A stretch of 64,000 nucleotides of DNA from Bradyrhizobium sp. OK095 (GTDB lineage Bacteria > Pseudomonadota > Alphaproteobacteria > Rhizobiales > Xanthobacteraceae): contig NZ_FOBX01000006.1 of the NCBI RefSeq assembly GCF_900109945.1, forward strand, positions 393,634-457,633, in the 5' to 3' direction. Shown one piece after another: positions 26,310 to 34,695 of this stretch. A model generated the notes under the pieces. It made no database searches. It was given only the letters and a program-made list of their open reading frames with translations, and had not been told where the DNA came from. Every line of letters begins with the position of its first letter. Position 1 is the first letter of the stretch. Made by a program: the position numbers and the translations under genes.

Positions 26310-27739
26310 CGGCGGCAGGGCTTGATCTCGCCGACCTGTCGCTGGTCGACGCGGCGGATGCGGTGCGCAAGGGCGAGGTGAGTGCGGTCTCGCTGCTGGA
26401 GGCGTGCCTGGCCAATCTCGACTCTCATGAAGCGGCGGTCAACGCCACGATCTGGGTGGACAAAGAGGCTGCATTCACTGCGGCCCGTGCCGCCGATGCC
26501 AAGCGCGCCAAAGGCGGACCGCTCGGGCCGTTGCACGGGCTGCCGCTGGCGCACAAGGACATGTACTATCAGGCCGGCCGGCTCTCCAGCTGCGGCTCGG
26601 CCATTCGCCGCGATTTCGTGCCGGATTACAGCGCGACCGTGATCGAGCGGCTCAGCGCTGCCGGCGCTTATGCGTTCGCCGGCCTCAACATGGCGGAGTT
26701 CGCGCAGAACGGCACCGGCCACAATCGTCATCACGGCGACTGCCACAATCCCTGGAATCTTTCCTACATCACCGGCGGCTCCTCCAGCGGATCGGGCGCG
26801 GCGGTCGCGGCCCGCTTCACCTTTGCCGCACTGGGCTCCGACACCGGCGGCTCGATCCGTCTTCCCGCCGCGGCCAATGGCGTCAGCGGCATCAAGCCGA
26901 CGCAGACCCGCGTCAGCCGCTACGGCGTAATGCCCTTGTCGTTCTCGGCCGACAATGTCGGCCCGCTCACCCGCACCGCGCGCGATTGCGCCCGGATCAT
27001 GTCCGTCATCGCCGGGCACGATCCGCGCGACCCGACCAGCGCCGAGATGCCGGTGCCTGATTACGAGGCCGGGCTGACCGGCGACCTTCGCGGTGTCCGT
27101 ATCGGCATGCCCTCGACCTACTTCCTCGACGAGGTGGACGTGCCGGTGCGGGCAGCGATCGAGGCTTCAACGTCCGTGCTGGCCGGGCGCGGCGCAACGA
27201 TCGTGCCTCTGACATTGTCGCTGATGGATGCGGTCGCGACCTATGCCGCAGCGGTGTCGCGCGTCGAGGGCGCCACCATCCACGCGGAGTGGATGCGCCA
27301 ACGACCGCAGGATTTCGCGACCCATATCAATGCGCGGATGTTTCCGGGCTATGCGATTCCCGCCACCTATTACGTCGAGGCCTTGAGCCGGCGCGGCCCG
27401 ATCCTGAAGGAGTTCGCCAAGGAGGTGTTCAGCCAGGTCGATCTCCTGGTCACGCCCACCATCCGCACCTGCCTGCCGACGCTCGCGGCCACCGATATCG
27501 ACAACGGCCCGCCGGGAACCGAACAGGTGGCGCTCGGCATCTCCACCAACACCCGGCCGTTCAACTATCTCGGCCTGCCGTCGATGAGCATTCCCTGCGG
27601 CTTCGATCCGAACGGCCTGCCGATCGGGCTGCAGATCAGCGGGCGTCCGTTCGCGGAAGCCGCGGTGCTGCAGGCGGCCGACGCCTATCAACGTGACACC
27701 GACTGGCATGCGCGCCGGCCGGCGATCGCAGCAGTCTGA
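26306..27739 (+). CDS. Amidase signature enzyme, AtzE/GatA-like
   Basis: This 477-aa hydrolase cleaves carboxamide bonds via a Ser-cisSer-Lys triad. Lys84 is in LAHKDMYY, the cis-Ser (159/160) in GGSSSGSG, and the nucleophile Ser183 in DTGGSIRLP. It is translationally coupled to the small AtzG-like gene and sits in the ABC-transporter operon, so it probably deamidates or hydrolyses the imported compound. It is distinct from the second amidase 250 bases downstream (HKDMY versus LKDIYD at the Lys motif). The substrate is undetermined. Confidence 0.93.
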   Translation: MTAAGLDLADLSLVDAADAVRKGEVSAVSLLEACLANLDSHEAAVNATIWVDKEAAFTAARAADAKRAKGGPLGPLHGLPLAHKDMYYQAGRLSSCGSAIRRDFVPDYSATVIERLSAAGAYAFAGLNMAEFAQNGTGHNRHHGDCHNPWNLSYITGGSSSGSGAAVAARFTFAALGSDTGGSIRLPAAANGVSGIKPTQTRVSRYGVMPLSFSADNVGPLTRTARDCARIMSVIAGHDPRDPTSAEMPVPDYEAGLTGDLRGVRIGMPSTYFLDEVDVPVRAAIEASTSVLAGRGATIVPLTLSLMDAVATYAAAVSRVEGATIHAEWMRQRPQDFATHINARMFPGYAIPATYYVEALSRRGPILKEFAKEVFSQVDLLVTPTIRTCLPTLAATDIDNGPPGTEQVALGISTNTRPFNYLGLPSMSIPCGFDPNGLPIGLQISGRPFAEAAVLQAADAYQRDTDWHARRPAIAAV

Positions 27740-27776
27740 ACAATCAAACTCTACAACGACAAGAAGGATGATCATC

Positions 27777-27989
27777 ATGCCGGAAACGCCCGACGAGGCC
27801 GCGCTTGTTCTTGAATTCGACGTGCTCGCCAAACGCGCTGGCCTTGCCATTCCCGAAGACCGCAAAGCTGCGCTGTTCGCGGGTTTCAAGGATCTGCGCC
27901 GCATGCTGGCCACGATGCGCCAGCCGCGTACCGCGGCAGATGAGCCGGCAGGCACATTCTCGATCCAGAGCGTGACGCGGGGTCTTTGA
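27777..27989 (+). CDS. AtzG-like small partner of the second amidase
   Basis: This 70-aa helical protein (VLEFDVLAKRAGLAIPEDRKAALFAGFKDLRRML in outline) resembles the DUF4089/AtzG group. The ATG at 27777 has AAGAAGGA about 9 bases upstream; an ATG at 27768 would be too close to it. It ends 2 bases before the next amidase start. It plays the same architectural role as the gene at 26091. Confidence 0.75.
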   Translation: MPETPDEAALVLEFDVLAKRAGLAIPEDRKAALFAGFKDLRRMLATMRQPRTAADEPAGTFSIQSVTRGL

Positions 27990-27991
27990 TC

Positions 27992-29398
27992 ATGAGCGAT
28001 ACGAAATTGTTCGAGCTCAGCATCGCCGACGCCGGCCGCAAGCTGCGCGACGGATCGATCACCTCGAGCGCGCTCACCGAGGACGCGCTGTCGCGCATTG
28101 CCGCGATCGATCCCGCGCTCGACAGCTTCATCACCGTGACCGCCGATCGCGCCCGCGCCGATGCCGTGGCCGCGGATGTCGCCTTCGCCAAAGGGATCGA
28201 CAACGGGCCGATGCAGGGCGTGCCTTACGCGCTGAAAGACATCTACGACACCGCCGGCATCCGCTCGACCTGCCATTCCAAACTGCGGCTGGATCATGTG
28301 CCGGCCGCCGATTCCGTCGTCGAGAGCAAGTTCAAGGCGCAAGGCGCGGTGCTGCTCGGCAAGCTTGCCACCCATGAATTCGCGCTCGGCGGTCCGAGCT
28401 TCGATCTGCCGTTTCCGCCGGCGCGCAATCCCTGGAATCGCGAACACATTCCCGGCGGCTCGTCCTCCGGCTCGGCCGCTGCGGTTGCCGCCGGGCTGGT
28501 GCGCATGGCGATGGGGTCGGACACCGGCGGTTCGATCCGTGGCCCCGCCGCTTATTGCGGCACGGTCGGGTTGAAGCCGACCTACGGCCTGGTCTCACGA
28601 CGCGGTGTGTTTCCGCTCTCGACCACGCTCGACCATTGCGGCCCGTTGTCGTGGACGGTCGCGGATAGCGCGATCGCGCTGCAGACCATCGCCGGCTATG
28701 ACGCGCTCGATCCGGCCAGCGTCGATATTCCCATACCGAACTATCTGGATGGGCTCGATCGGGGTGTGGACGGGCTGCGGATCGGCCTGCCCAGGCATTT
28801 CTTCGCCAAGACGGAAGATGTGTCGGCCGAAGTGGTTGCGGCGATCGACAGCGCCGCGGAGCGGCTTGCGAAGCTCGGCGCCGTGGTCGAGGAGATCACG
28901 CTGCCGGACTACGACCTGTTCAATGCCTGCGGCCGCATCATCATGTACACCGAGGCGTACGCCATTCACGAGCAGGACTTCCAGAGGCGGCCGCTCGATT
29001 TCGGTCGGCTGACCTATTTGCGGATGTCGCTCGGCGCTTTCGTAACCGGGGCAGATATCCAGCAGGCGATGCGGTTGCGTCGCGAGCTGTCGCGCGCGGT
29101 CAATCTGCAGCTCAAGACCTATGACGCGCTGATCACAGCCAGCGCCCTGATACCGGCGCCGGCCTTCGCCGAGCTCAATCCGAACAGTCCGCCCAACTGG
29201 CCGATCCAGACCATGCCGTTCAACGTCACCGGCAACCCGGCCATGTCGATCCCGACCGGCTTCTCGGCGTCGGGCTTGCCGCTGTCGATGCAGATCGTCG
29301 GCCGCGCCTTCGATGAAAGCATGGTGCTTCGCATCGGCGCCGCCTTCGAATCCGCGACAGGGCTGAGCGCCCGGCGCCCGACGCTCGCTCAAGGCTAA
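27992..29398 (+). CDS. Second amidase signature enzyme, AtzE/GatA-like
   Basis: This 468-aa enzyme carries Lys82 (YALKDIYDT), cis-Ser157 (GGSSSGSAAAV) and nucleophile Ser181 (DTGGSIRGPAA). The layout AtzG-like/amidase is repeated in tandem, so two related but not identical amidases act in one operon. They may perform sequential cleavages, for example of a diamide or ureido compound. The operon ends here at the double-hairpin repeat. Confidence 0.93.
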   Translation: MSDTKLFELSIADAGRKLRDGSITSSALTEDALSRIAAIDPALDSFITVTADRARADAVAADVAFAKGIDNGPMQGVPYALKDIYDTAGIRSTCHSKLRLDHVPAADSVVESKFKAQGAVLLGKLATHEFALGGPSFDLPFPPARNPWNREHIPGGSSSGSAAAVAAGLVRMAMGSDTGGSIRGPAAYCGTVGLKPTYGLVSRRGVFPLSTTLDHCGPLSWTVADSAIALQTIAGYDALDPASVDIPIPNYLDGLDRGVDGLRIGLPRHFFAKTEDVSAEVVAAIDSAAERLAKLGAVVEEITLPDYDLFNACGRIIMYTEAYAIHEQDFQRRPLDFGRLTYLRMSLGAFVTGADIQQAMRLRRELSRAVNLQLKTYDALITASALIPAPAFAELNPNSPPNWPIQTMPFNVTGNPAMSIPTGFSASGLPLSMQIVGRAFDESMVLRIGAAFESATGLSARRPTLAQG

Positions 29399-29500
29399 GG
29401 CATGATCCGGAAAAGTGCGAAGCGGTTTTCCGGAAAGATCATGCGCAAACAACAACCTAAAGCGCGATGACGATTCATCCCAATCTCATCGCGCTTTAGG
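29399..29500. repeat. Interspersed double-hairpin intergenic repeat, copy 2 (inverted relative to copy 1)
   Basis: The reverse complement of this stretch matches 10351-10453 over almost its whole length, with both hairpin arms conserved. It lies immediately after the amidase stop codon and before the convergent ureidoglycine aminohydrolase gene. Confidence 0.85.
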
Positions 29501-29592
29501 CGATAGGCGTGCCTGCGGCCATAAGGGTTGCGAGCGGCTGACTGGCTGTGATGATCATGGATCGCCGCTCGCTGGCAGCCCCGCAGCCCTCG

Positions 29593-30390
29593 TCAGAGCG
29601 CAACGTCCCGGTTGACGTTCTTGTACAACAGATAGACCGACTGGCTCGAACCGGTGGGATAGAACTGCTGCGGGCAGAACGATCCCATCCAGATGAAGTC
29701 ATCGATCCAGATTTCGTGCCAGCTATTGCCAAGATAATACAAGCCTTGCCCCTCCAGCATGAGCAACCCGTGCTCCATGATGTGGGTCTCGACGGCTGGA
29801 AAACAGACGCCGGGTTGGAAGAACATCAGGTTCATCTCAAAATCGAATCGCAGATCGCCCATGGGCAGCAGGTGCTTGAAGCCGCGCCCCTGTAGTCCGG
29901 TATGGTTCGTCGTCGGCATCGATTGCTGTTGAGCGATGATTGACGGCGGTGTCGCGATGCCCTCAGCCGCCTCATAACGTTTTTTGAGCGCGATGACGCG
30001 CGCGGGCGCGCCGGGAGGGCAGTGCATCGTGAAAGACGTACCCGGCGGAACATAGGCAAAGCCACCTTCTGTCAGCGAGGCCGGGGCTTCGGTCCCAATG
30101 CGGATGTCGACGGCGCCCGTCACAACATAGAAGAAATGCTGAAGATCCACGCAGATTGGTTGGGCGGTGCCGCCCGAGGGCTCGATCTCCAGCATGAACT
30201 GGGCGAACTCGGCGCCGAGCGTCGGCGCCGCCAGAAAGCGCACGGTCGTTGACGACCACGCCGGCAGCCGGCTCTTCAAGACGCCTTCCGGCGGGATGAA
30301 AGCGAAATTGCGGCCCACGGCTGCGCGGCTGTGTCCGATCGCGCCAGGACGAACGATGCCGGGTTGGGCGGGCAGATCGGTGGGGTGCAT
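29593..30390 (-). CDS. allE: (S)-ureidoglycine aminohydrolase-like bicupin
   Basis: This 265-aa bicupin has the pattern of ureidoglycine aminohydrolases. The N-terminal cupin includes GRNFAFIPPEGVL and GGTAQPICVDLQHFFYVVTG. The second cupin includes MEHGLLMLEGQGLYYLG and ends in the DDFIWMGSFCPQQFYPTG block. The known reaction releases ammonia from (S)-ureidoglycine to give ureidoglycolate, a late step of allantoin breakdown. The start at 30390 has AAGGGA 7 bases upstream. It converges with the ABC/amidase operon, consistent with ureido-nitrogen use, although no allantoinase or allantoate hydrolase is in this window. Confidence 0.88.
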   Translation of the reverse strand: MHPTDLPAQPGIVRPGAIGHSRAAVGRNFAFIPPEGVLKSRLPAWSSTTVRFLAAPTLGAEFAQFMLEIEPSGGTAQPICVDLQHFFYVVTGAVDIRIGTEAPASLTEGGFAYVPPGTSFTMHCPPGAPARVIALKKRYEAAEGIATPPSIIAQQQSMPTTNHTGLQGRGFKHLLPMGDLRFDFEMNLMFFQPGVCFPAVETHIMEHGLLMLEGQGLYYLGNSWHEIWIDDFIWMGSFCPQQFYPTGSSQSVYLLYKNVNRDVAL

Positions 30391-30567
30391 CTCAAATTCC
30401 CTTCCAGACATGACGTGAGCCGGCGACGTTCGACGCTGTCGATGCGCGTGGCGCGCCTTAACATTATTTGAAGTCGAGATCCTAAAATATCGGTTTGCCA
30501 CTTGCCGGATACCAAGGCCGAATAGAGCGCGAGGCGCCACGCGTTTCCGGCGACAAGGGTGATTCCG

Positions 30568-30688
30568 ATGGACATGGAGCTGTCGTCCGAGCAACTGAAG
30601 CTCAGTATCGAAGCGCGAGTTGGCCGAATCCACCTTCGCGCACAAGGCGGCGGAGATCGATCGCGCGGAGGCCTATCCGTTCGATTAA
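30568..30688 (+). pseudogene. 5' remnant of an acyl-CoA dehydrogenase gene
   Basis: The frame from ATG 30568 reads MDMELSSEQLKL, then in the +1 frame from 30617 reads ELAESTFAHKAAEIDRAE followed by YPFD and a stop. Joined, these match the N-terminal helix of acyl-CoA dehydrogenases. A frameshift lies between about 30604 and 30617, and everything after residue ~40 is missing. It is a gene relic between two leftward genes; its end overlaps the end of the 99-codon gene. Confidence 0.65.
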
Positions 30689-30984
30689 GGTATTCGTTCA
30701 ATGTGAGCCCGGATCGCCTGTCGCTCGGCATCGATCCAGCCATGCTCGCGGGCTTTGGCCACCATCTCCTGATAGCGCTGATCCCAGTCTGCATCGTCGG
30801 GGCGGCCCGCCAGGGTCGGGACCAGATCGATCGAGACGAGCGCGTCACGATCGTCGAGAAGCGTGATGCCGTTCCAGCTCTGTGCTTCCGTGCGGATGTC
30901 AGCGTGCAGCACCAGCTTGAACCTGCGGAAGTCGTCCGGTTCAGTCAGACGGACGACGCCGCCGTCCAGGCATTCGATGATCAC
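30685..30984 (-). CDS. Hypothetical protein downstream of flavin reductase
   Basis: This 99-aa protein is not recognised (MIIECLDGGVVRLTEPDDFR at the start, AKAREHGWIDAERQAIRAHI near the end). It starts with GTG at 30984, 8 bases after AAGGAG. It is separated by 21 bases from the flavin reductase gene and belongs to the leftward operon monooxygenase-reductase-this gene. It may be an accessory subunit; no domain is assigned. Confidence 0.75.
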   Translation of the reverse strand: MIIECLDGGVVRLTEPDDFRRFKLVLHADIRTEAQSWNGITLLDDRDALVSIDLVPTLAGRPDDADWDQRYQEMVAKAREHGWIDAERQAIRAHIERIP

Positions 30985-31005
30985 AACGCCGCTCCTTCGT
31001 ACGCT

Positions 31006-31521
31006 CTAGGCTTGCGGCAGCGCGTGCAGTGCCCCCTGGAAATTGACCAGGGGATCGCCGCTGCCGCCGCGGGTGGCCACGATCCTGCCGATGAAGAGAC
31101 CGTGCGTGCCGACCATCTGGTGATGATGCAGCACGCATTCCAGTGCGCCGATCGCAGGCTCCAGCAACGGCACGTCGAGAATGCCTTGCTCCCAGGGCGC
31201 CGTTGCGAAGCGATCGACACCTTTGGCACCGCCGGCGAAACGCAGCGCCAGATCTTCCTGCCCCTTCCCGAGGAGACTGATCCCGAAGCGGCCATTGGCG
31301 AGCATGGCATCGTGCGTCTCGGAGCTCCTGTTGACGCCGATGAGCAGGCAGGGCGGCTCCATGCATAGCGAGGTGACGGAGCTGACCGTCAATCCACGCC
31401 GTGCGCCCTCCGATCCCGTCGCCACGATCGCGACGCCGCTCGCGAGGTTGCGCATGGCCAGCCGGAACTCCGCGGCCTCGACTGAGCGGACATCGGTCAT
31501 TTGAGACATCTCGCAGCCCAT
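31006..31521 (-). CDS. Flavin reductase family protein
   Basis: This 171-aa protein has the HpaC/DIM6 flavin reductase fold: FRLAMRNLASGVAIVATGSE, GLTVSSVTSLCMEPPCLLIG and GRFGISLLGKGQEDLALRF. It uses NAD(P)H to make free reduced FMN or FAD for a partner monooxygenase. It starts at 31521 with GGAGG 6 bases upstream. It follows the luciferase-like monooxygenase gene by 36 bases, the usual arrangement of a two-component flavin monooxygenase. Confidence 0.92.
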   Translation of the reverse strand: MGCEMSQMTDVRSVEAAEFRLAMRNLASGVAIVATGSEGARRGLTVSSVTSLCMEPPCLLIGVNRSSETHDAMLANGRFGISLLGKGQEDLALRFAGGAKGVDRFATAPWEQGILDVPLLEPAIGALECVLHHHQMVGTHGLFIGRIVATRGGSGDPLVNFQGALHALPQA

Positions 31522-31557
31522 GACGTACCTCCGGACCTCGCTCCCCGCCGGTTGCGC

Positions 31558-32640
31558 CTACGCCGAAACCGCTTCGCCTGCGGCCTTGGTCCGACCGGAT
31601 TTCAGTTCCTTCCGGATCGCGGGAATGATCTTGCTGCCCCACAGCTCGATCTGGCGCAGCATCGTGGGCTGATCGAAATCGCCGAGCTGGGTCTGCAGCG
31701 CAATGTGGGTCGGCTTGAGGACGCTGATCTCTTCCAGCATGCGGTCGATCACCTGGTTGACGCTGCCGACGGGCAGGTTGTTTCGCATCGTCTCCAGGCT
31801 CATGTCGTTCGGTCCGGCTTCTTCCTTGATCAGATAGCCGTCATCGCTCTGGGCGCGCCGGAACTTCAGGCTTTCGGAGAGCCGGCGCTGGAAGCGCGCA
31901 TTGTCCAGATATGACTGAATCTCGCTGTCATTGTCGCTGGCATAGGCGCAGCGCAGGAAGCCGAAATGGGTGTCGTCGATGGAGCGGCCCTCCTTGGCCG
32001 CAATCCCTTCGAGACGTTCGCGCAAGGCCTTGATGGCGTCGAGGCCATTCAGCAGCGCGGTGACGAACAGATTGTGGTTGTCGCGAATGGCGCGGCCCAG
32101 CGTCTCGGCGTGTCCCGACGTGACCCAGATCGGCGGCATCGGCGTCTGCACCGTGCGCACCGCGATCGCGGTCGGCGGCATCTTCAGGTGCTCGCCCGAA
32201 TAGGAGAAGATGCGCTCGCGCATGCCGGCCTGGAGCACGTCGTAGAACTCGGCGAACAATGCGTGCGAATGCTCGAGGTCGACGCCGAAGCGGTCGAACT
32301 CGAACTTCTGGTAGCCCGAGCCGATGCCGAGATCGAGGCGGCCGTTCGAAACCGTGTCGGCAAAGCCGATCTCGCCGAGCAGCCGCGCCGGATTGTACAG
32401 CGGCAGCACGCAGACGGCGGAGCCGAGGCGGATGCGCTTGGTCAGGCCGGCGCAATGCGCGACCATCATCAGCGGCGAGGGGCACAGGCTGTAATTGTTG
32501 AAATGGTGCTCGGCGTACCAGGCCGTATCGAAGCCCGCGTGTTCGGCGGCAACGGTCTGCTCGACGGCGTTGTTGATGACCTGCTGCGAGGTTTGATGAT
32601 AGCCGCGCTGCTGCGCCAGAATGAATACGCCGAATTCCAT
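31558..32640 (-). CDS. LLM-class flavin-dependent monooxygenase
   Basis: This 360-aa luciferase-like TIM-barrel enzyme starts MEFGVFILAQQRGYH. It has FDTAWYAEHHFNNYSLCPSP (the EHH motif of the bacterial luciferase class), RLGSAVCVLPLYNPARL, RLDLGIGSGYQKFEFDRFG and PPIWVTSGHAETL. It oxidises a small organic substrate with reduced flavin supplied by the downstream reductase. It is divergent from a LysR gene (142 bases apart), its probable regulator. The substrate is unknown. Confidence 0.92.
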   Translation of the reverse strand: MEFGVFILAQQRGYHQTSQQVINNAVEQTVAAEHAGFDTAWYAEHHFNNYSLCPSPLMMVAHCAGLTKRIRLGSAVCVLPLYNPARLLGEIGFADTVSNGRLDLGIGSGYQKFEFDRFGVDLEHSHALFAEFYDVLQAGMRERIFSYSGEHLKMPPTAIAVRTVQTPMPPIWVTSGHAETLGRAIRDNHNLFVTALLNGLDAIKALRERLEGIAAKEGRSIDDTHFGFLRCAYASDNDSEIQSYLDNARFQRRLSESLKFRRAQSDDGYLIKEEAGPNDMSLETMRNNLPVGSVNQVIDRMLEEISVLKPTHIALQTQLGDFDQPTMLRQIELWGSKIIPAIRKELKSGRTKAAGEAVSA

Positions 32641-32782
32641 CGGTTGCGTCCTCCCAAATCGTGGTCGCTCTTGCGATCCACGCGGCCGCTGTTGCGACGC
32701 GTTCTCAGAAAACTAGGGCCTTGAGCTTTTTCGAACAATTGACGTAATCTGAGCATGTCCTTTGCAGAATCTGAAAAGATCG

Positions 32783-33700
32783 ATGAATCGCCTCCAGGCC
32801 ATGGAATTGTTCGTCAGCGCCGTCCGTGAGGGCAGTTTTTCGGCGGCCGGGCGCCGCGTCGGGCTCTCGCCGGCGTCGGTGTCGCGCTATGTCGGCGAGC
32901 TCGAGGCGCAGCTCGGCGTGCAGCTTTTGAACCGCAGCACGCGCCATCTCGGCTTGACCGATGCCGGCAAGATCTTCTTCCAGCGGACCGAGCAGGTGCT
33001 GCACGGCATCGAGGATGCCGAAGCCGCCGCGCTTGCGCTCCAGACCGCTCCACGCGGAACGCTGCGGGTGCACTCGCGGACGCTGTTCGGCATCAAGGTG
33101 CTCTCGCCGCTGATACCCGGCTTTCAGAAGCTGTATCCGGAGCTGAAGGTCGAGCTGCGCCTGTCCGAGCGGCGCGCCCAGCTTCGCGAGGACGAGTTCG
33201 ACGTCGATTTCCAGATCGCGGCGCCGAAGGATCCCGGCCTGATGCAGCGAAGGCTGCTGCGGAGCGAGCGGATTCTCGTGGCCTCGCCGGACTATGTTGC
33301 CCGCATGCCGAAATTGCGCGAGCCGGAGGACATCACCCGCCACAATTGCCTGACTTACTGGATGGGCCCGGACGACGTGGTCTGGAAATTCATGCGCAGG
33401 AACAGGTTGCACGAAATCGTCGTGCCGTCGTCCCTCAGCAGCAACAACGGCGTGGTGCTGTGCGACCTCGCCGTCAACGGGCACGGCATCGCGCTGCTTG
33501 ACGACTACACCGTGGCCGAGGAGTTGAAGAGCAGGCGCCTGGTCCGTCTGCTGCCCGGCTTCCGGGTGACGAATTCCACCTTCGACGAAGGGATCTACGC
33601 GGCGTTTCTCCAGAGCAGCTATCTGCCGGAAAAAATCAGGGTCTTCGTGGACTATATGGCGGAGAACGTGCCCAAGCAGATCAAAAGATCGGCGAACTAA
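32783..33700 (+). CDS. LysR family transcriptional regulator
   Basis: This 305-aa regulator has an N-terminal HTH (MNRLQAMELFVSAVREGSFS, recognition region LSPASVSRYVGELEAQLG) and an effector domain of the CrgA-like type (LRVHSRTLFGIKVLSPLIPG, CDLAVNGHGIALL). The ATG at 32783 fits the family start; an in-frame TTG seven codons upstream is less likely. It is divergent from the LLM monooxygenase operon, which it probably controls. It also runs toward the SMP-30 gene. Confidence 0.92.
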   Translation: MNRLQAMELFVSAVREGSFSAAGRRVGLSPASVSRYVGELEAQLGVQLLNRSTRHLGLTDAGKIFFQRTEQVLHGIEDAEAAALALQTAPRGTLRVHSRTLFGIKVLSPLIPGFQKLYPELKVELRLSERRAQLREDEFDVDFQIAAPKDPGLMQRRLLRSERILVASPDYVARMPKLREPEDITRHNCLTYWMGPDDVVWKFMRRNRLHEIVVPSSLSSNNGVVLCDLAVNGHGIALLDDYTVAEELKSRRLVRLLPGFRVTNSTFDEGIYAAFLQSSYLPEKIRVFVDYMAENVPKQIKRSAN

Positions 33701-33713
33701 GCGCAGAGGCCGG

Positions 33714-34598
33714 TCAGCCCGGACCAAACCTGTGCGCCGGCAGTCCGCGAATGCCGAGGCCTTCGACGGCGAACAAGCCGCCGGCATCGGGGTGATCGTC
33801 GCCGAGCGCGTGACTGCGCGAGATCGACGTGACGTAGAGCACGTCGAGATCTGGCCCGCCGAAGCTCACGCTGGTCGGATGACGGATCGGCATGTCGATC
33901 GTCCGCACGATCGTCCCATCAGGCGCAAGCCGGGCGATCTTGCCGATGCGCACGAGGACGGACCAGAGGTAGCCTTCCGAATCGATCGTCGCCCCGTCGC
34001 AACCGGACCCTTGCGGCTCCGTGTTGGCGAAGACGCGCTTGTTCGCGAGCGGGCCCTCCGGGCCGTAGTCATAAGCCCAGATGATTCGTCTCGCGCTGTC
34101 CGCGATATAGAACGTTCGTCCGTCCGGGCTGAAGCACGGTCCGTTGCTCACGGCGAGGTCCGTCTCCAGCAGCTCCAGCGCGCCCGATGCATCCAGGCGA
34201 TAGAGACCGCCGAGCGGTGCCTCGTCCGGGGCGCGGTCGCCGTGCATCGTGCCTGCCAGGAAACGTCCCTGGGGATCGGCCTTGCCGTCATTCAGCCGTA
34301 CTTTTGGGTGGTCGAGCCCAATCGACGGGCCCTCCGTCAGCGTGCGCGTGTCGAAATCGTAGTGCGCAAATCCGTTGCGCAGAGCCAGGATCGCGCCGCC
34401 GTCGTCTCGCAGCGCCAGCGAGCCGATCGGCGCGGGCACGTTGAACTGCTCGGTGGTGCCGGTGACGGGATCGAGCGCGTGGATCAACCCGCCCAGCGCG
34501 TCGATCCAGAACAGGCGCTGCCGGCGCTCGTCCCACACCGGGCTCTCGCCGAGCTGGTCCCTGGTCGTGCCGATGCGTCTGATCCGGATTGCGCTCAT
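33714..34598 (-). CDS. SMP-30/gluconolactonase/LRE family protein
   Basis: This 294-aa beta-propeller hydrolase has ESPVWDERRQRLFWIDALGG (metal-ligand Glu), the substrate-binding LNDGKADPQGRFLAGTM with Asn and Asp ligands, and SNGPCFSPDGRTFYIADSAR containing further Asn and Asp ligands. It likely opens a lactone in a sugar-acid or related pathway. The ATG at 34598 is chosen; a GTG at 34610 is also possible. It is divergent from the TetR gene, with the TetR palindrome between them, so it belongs to that regulon. Confidence 0.9.
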   Translation of the reverse strand: MSAIRIRRIGTTRDQLGESPVWDERRQRLFWIDALGGLIHALDPVTGTTEQFNVPAPIGSLALRDDGGAILALRNGFAHYDFDTRTLTEGPSIGLDHPKVRLNDGKADPQGRFLAGTMHGDRAPDEAPLGGLYRLDASGALELLETDLAVSNGPCFSPDGRTFYIADSARRIIWAYDYGPEGPLANKRVFANTEPQGSGCDGATIDSEGYLWSVLVRIGKIARLAPDGTIVRTIDMPIRHPTSVSFGGPDLDVLYVTSISRSHALGDDHPDAGGLFAVEGLGIRGLPAHRFGPG

Positions 34599-34626
34599 GG
34601 TTGCTCGCACGGGAATCGCCGGACTT

Positions 34627-34638
34627 GACCGATCGGTC
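34627..34638. promoter_or_regulatory. TetR operator candidate 1 (GACCGATCGGTC)
   Basis: A perfect 12-bp palindrome lies between the SMP-30 and TetR genes. The same 12-mer recurs twice at 36414-36425 and 36490-36501 in another divergent promoter region of the cluster. It probably mediates TetR autoregulation and control of SMP-30. Confidence 0.75.
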
Positions 34639-34695
34639 GGTGAAAACCTAGTTTCATTCTAAAGACCCTCGGGCGACGAATGGATTGCGGAGTTC

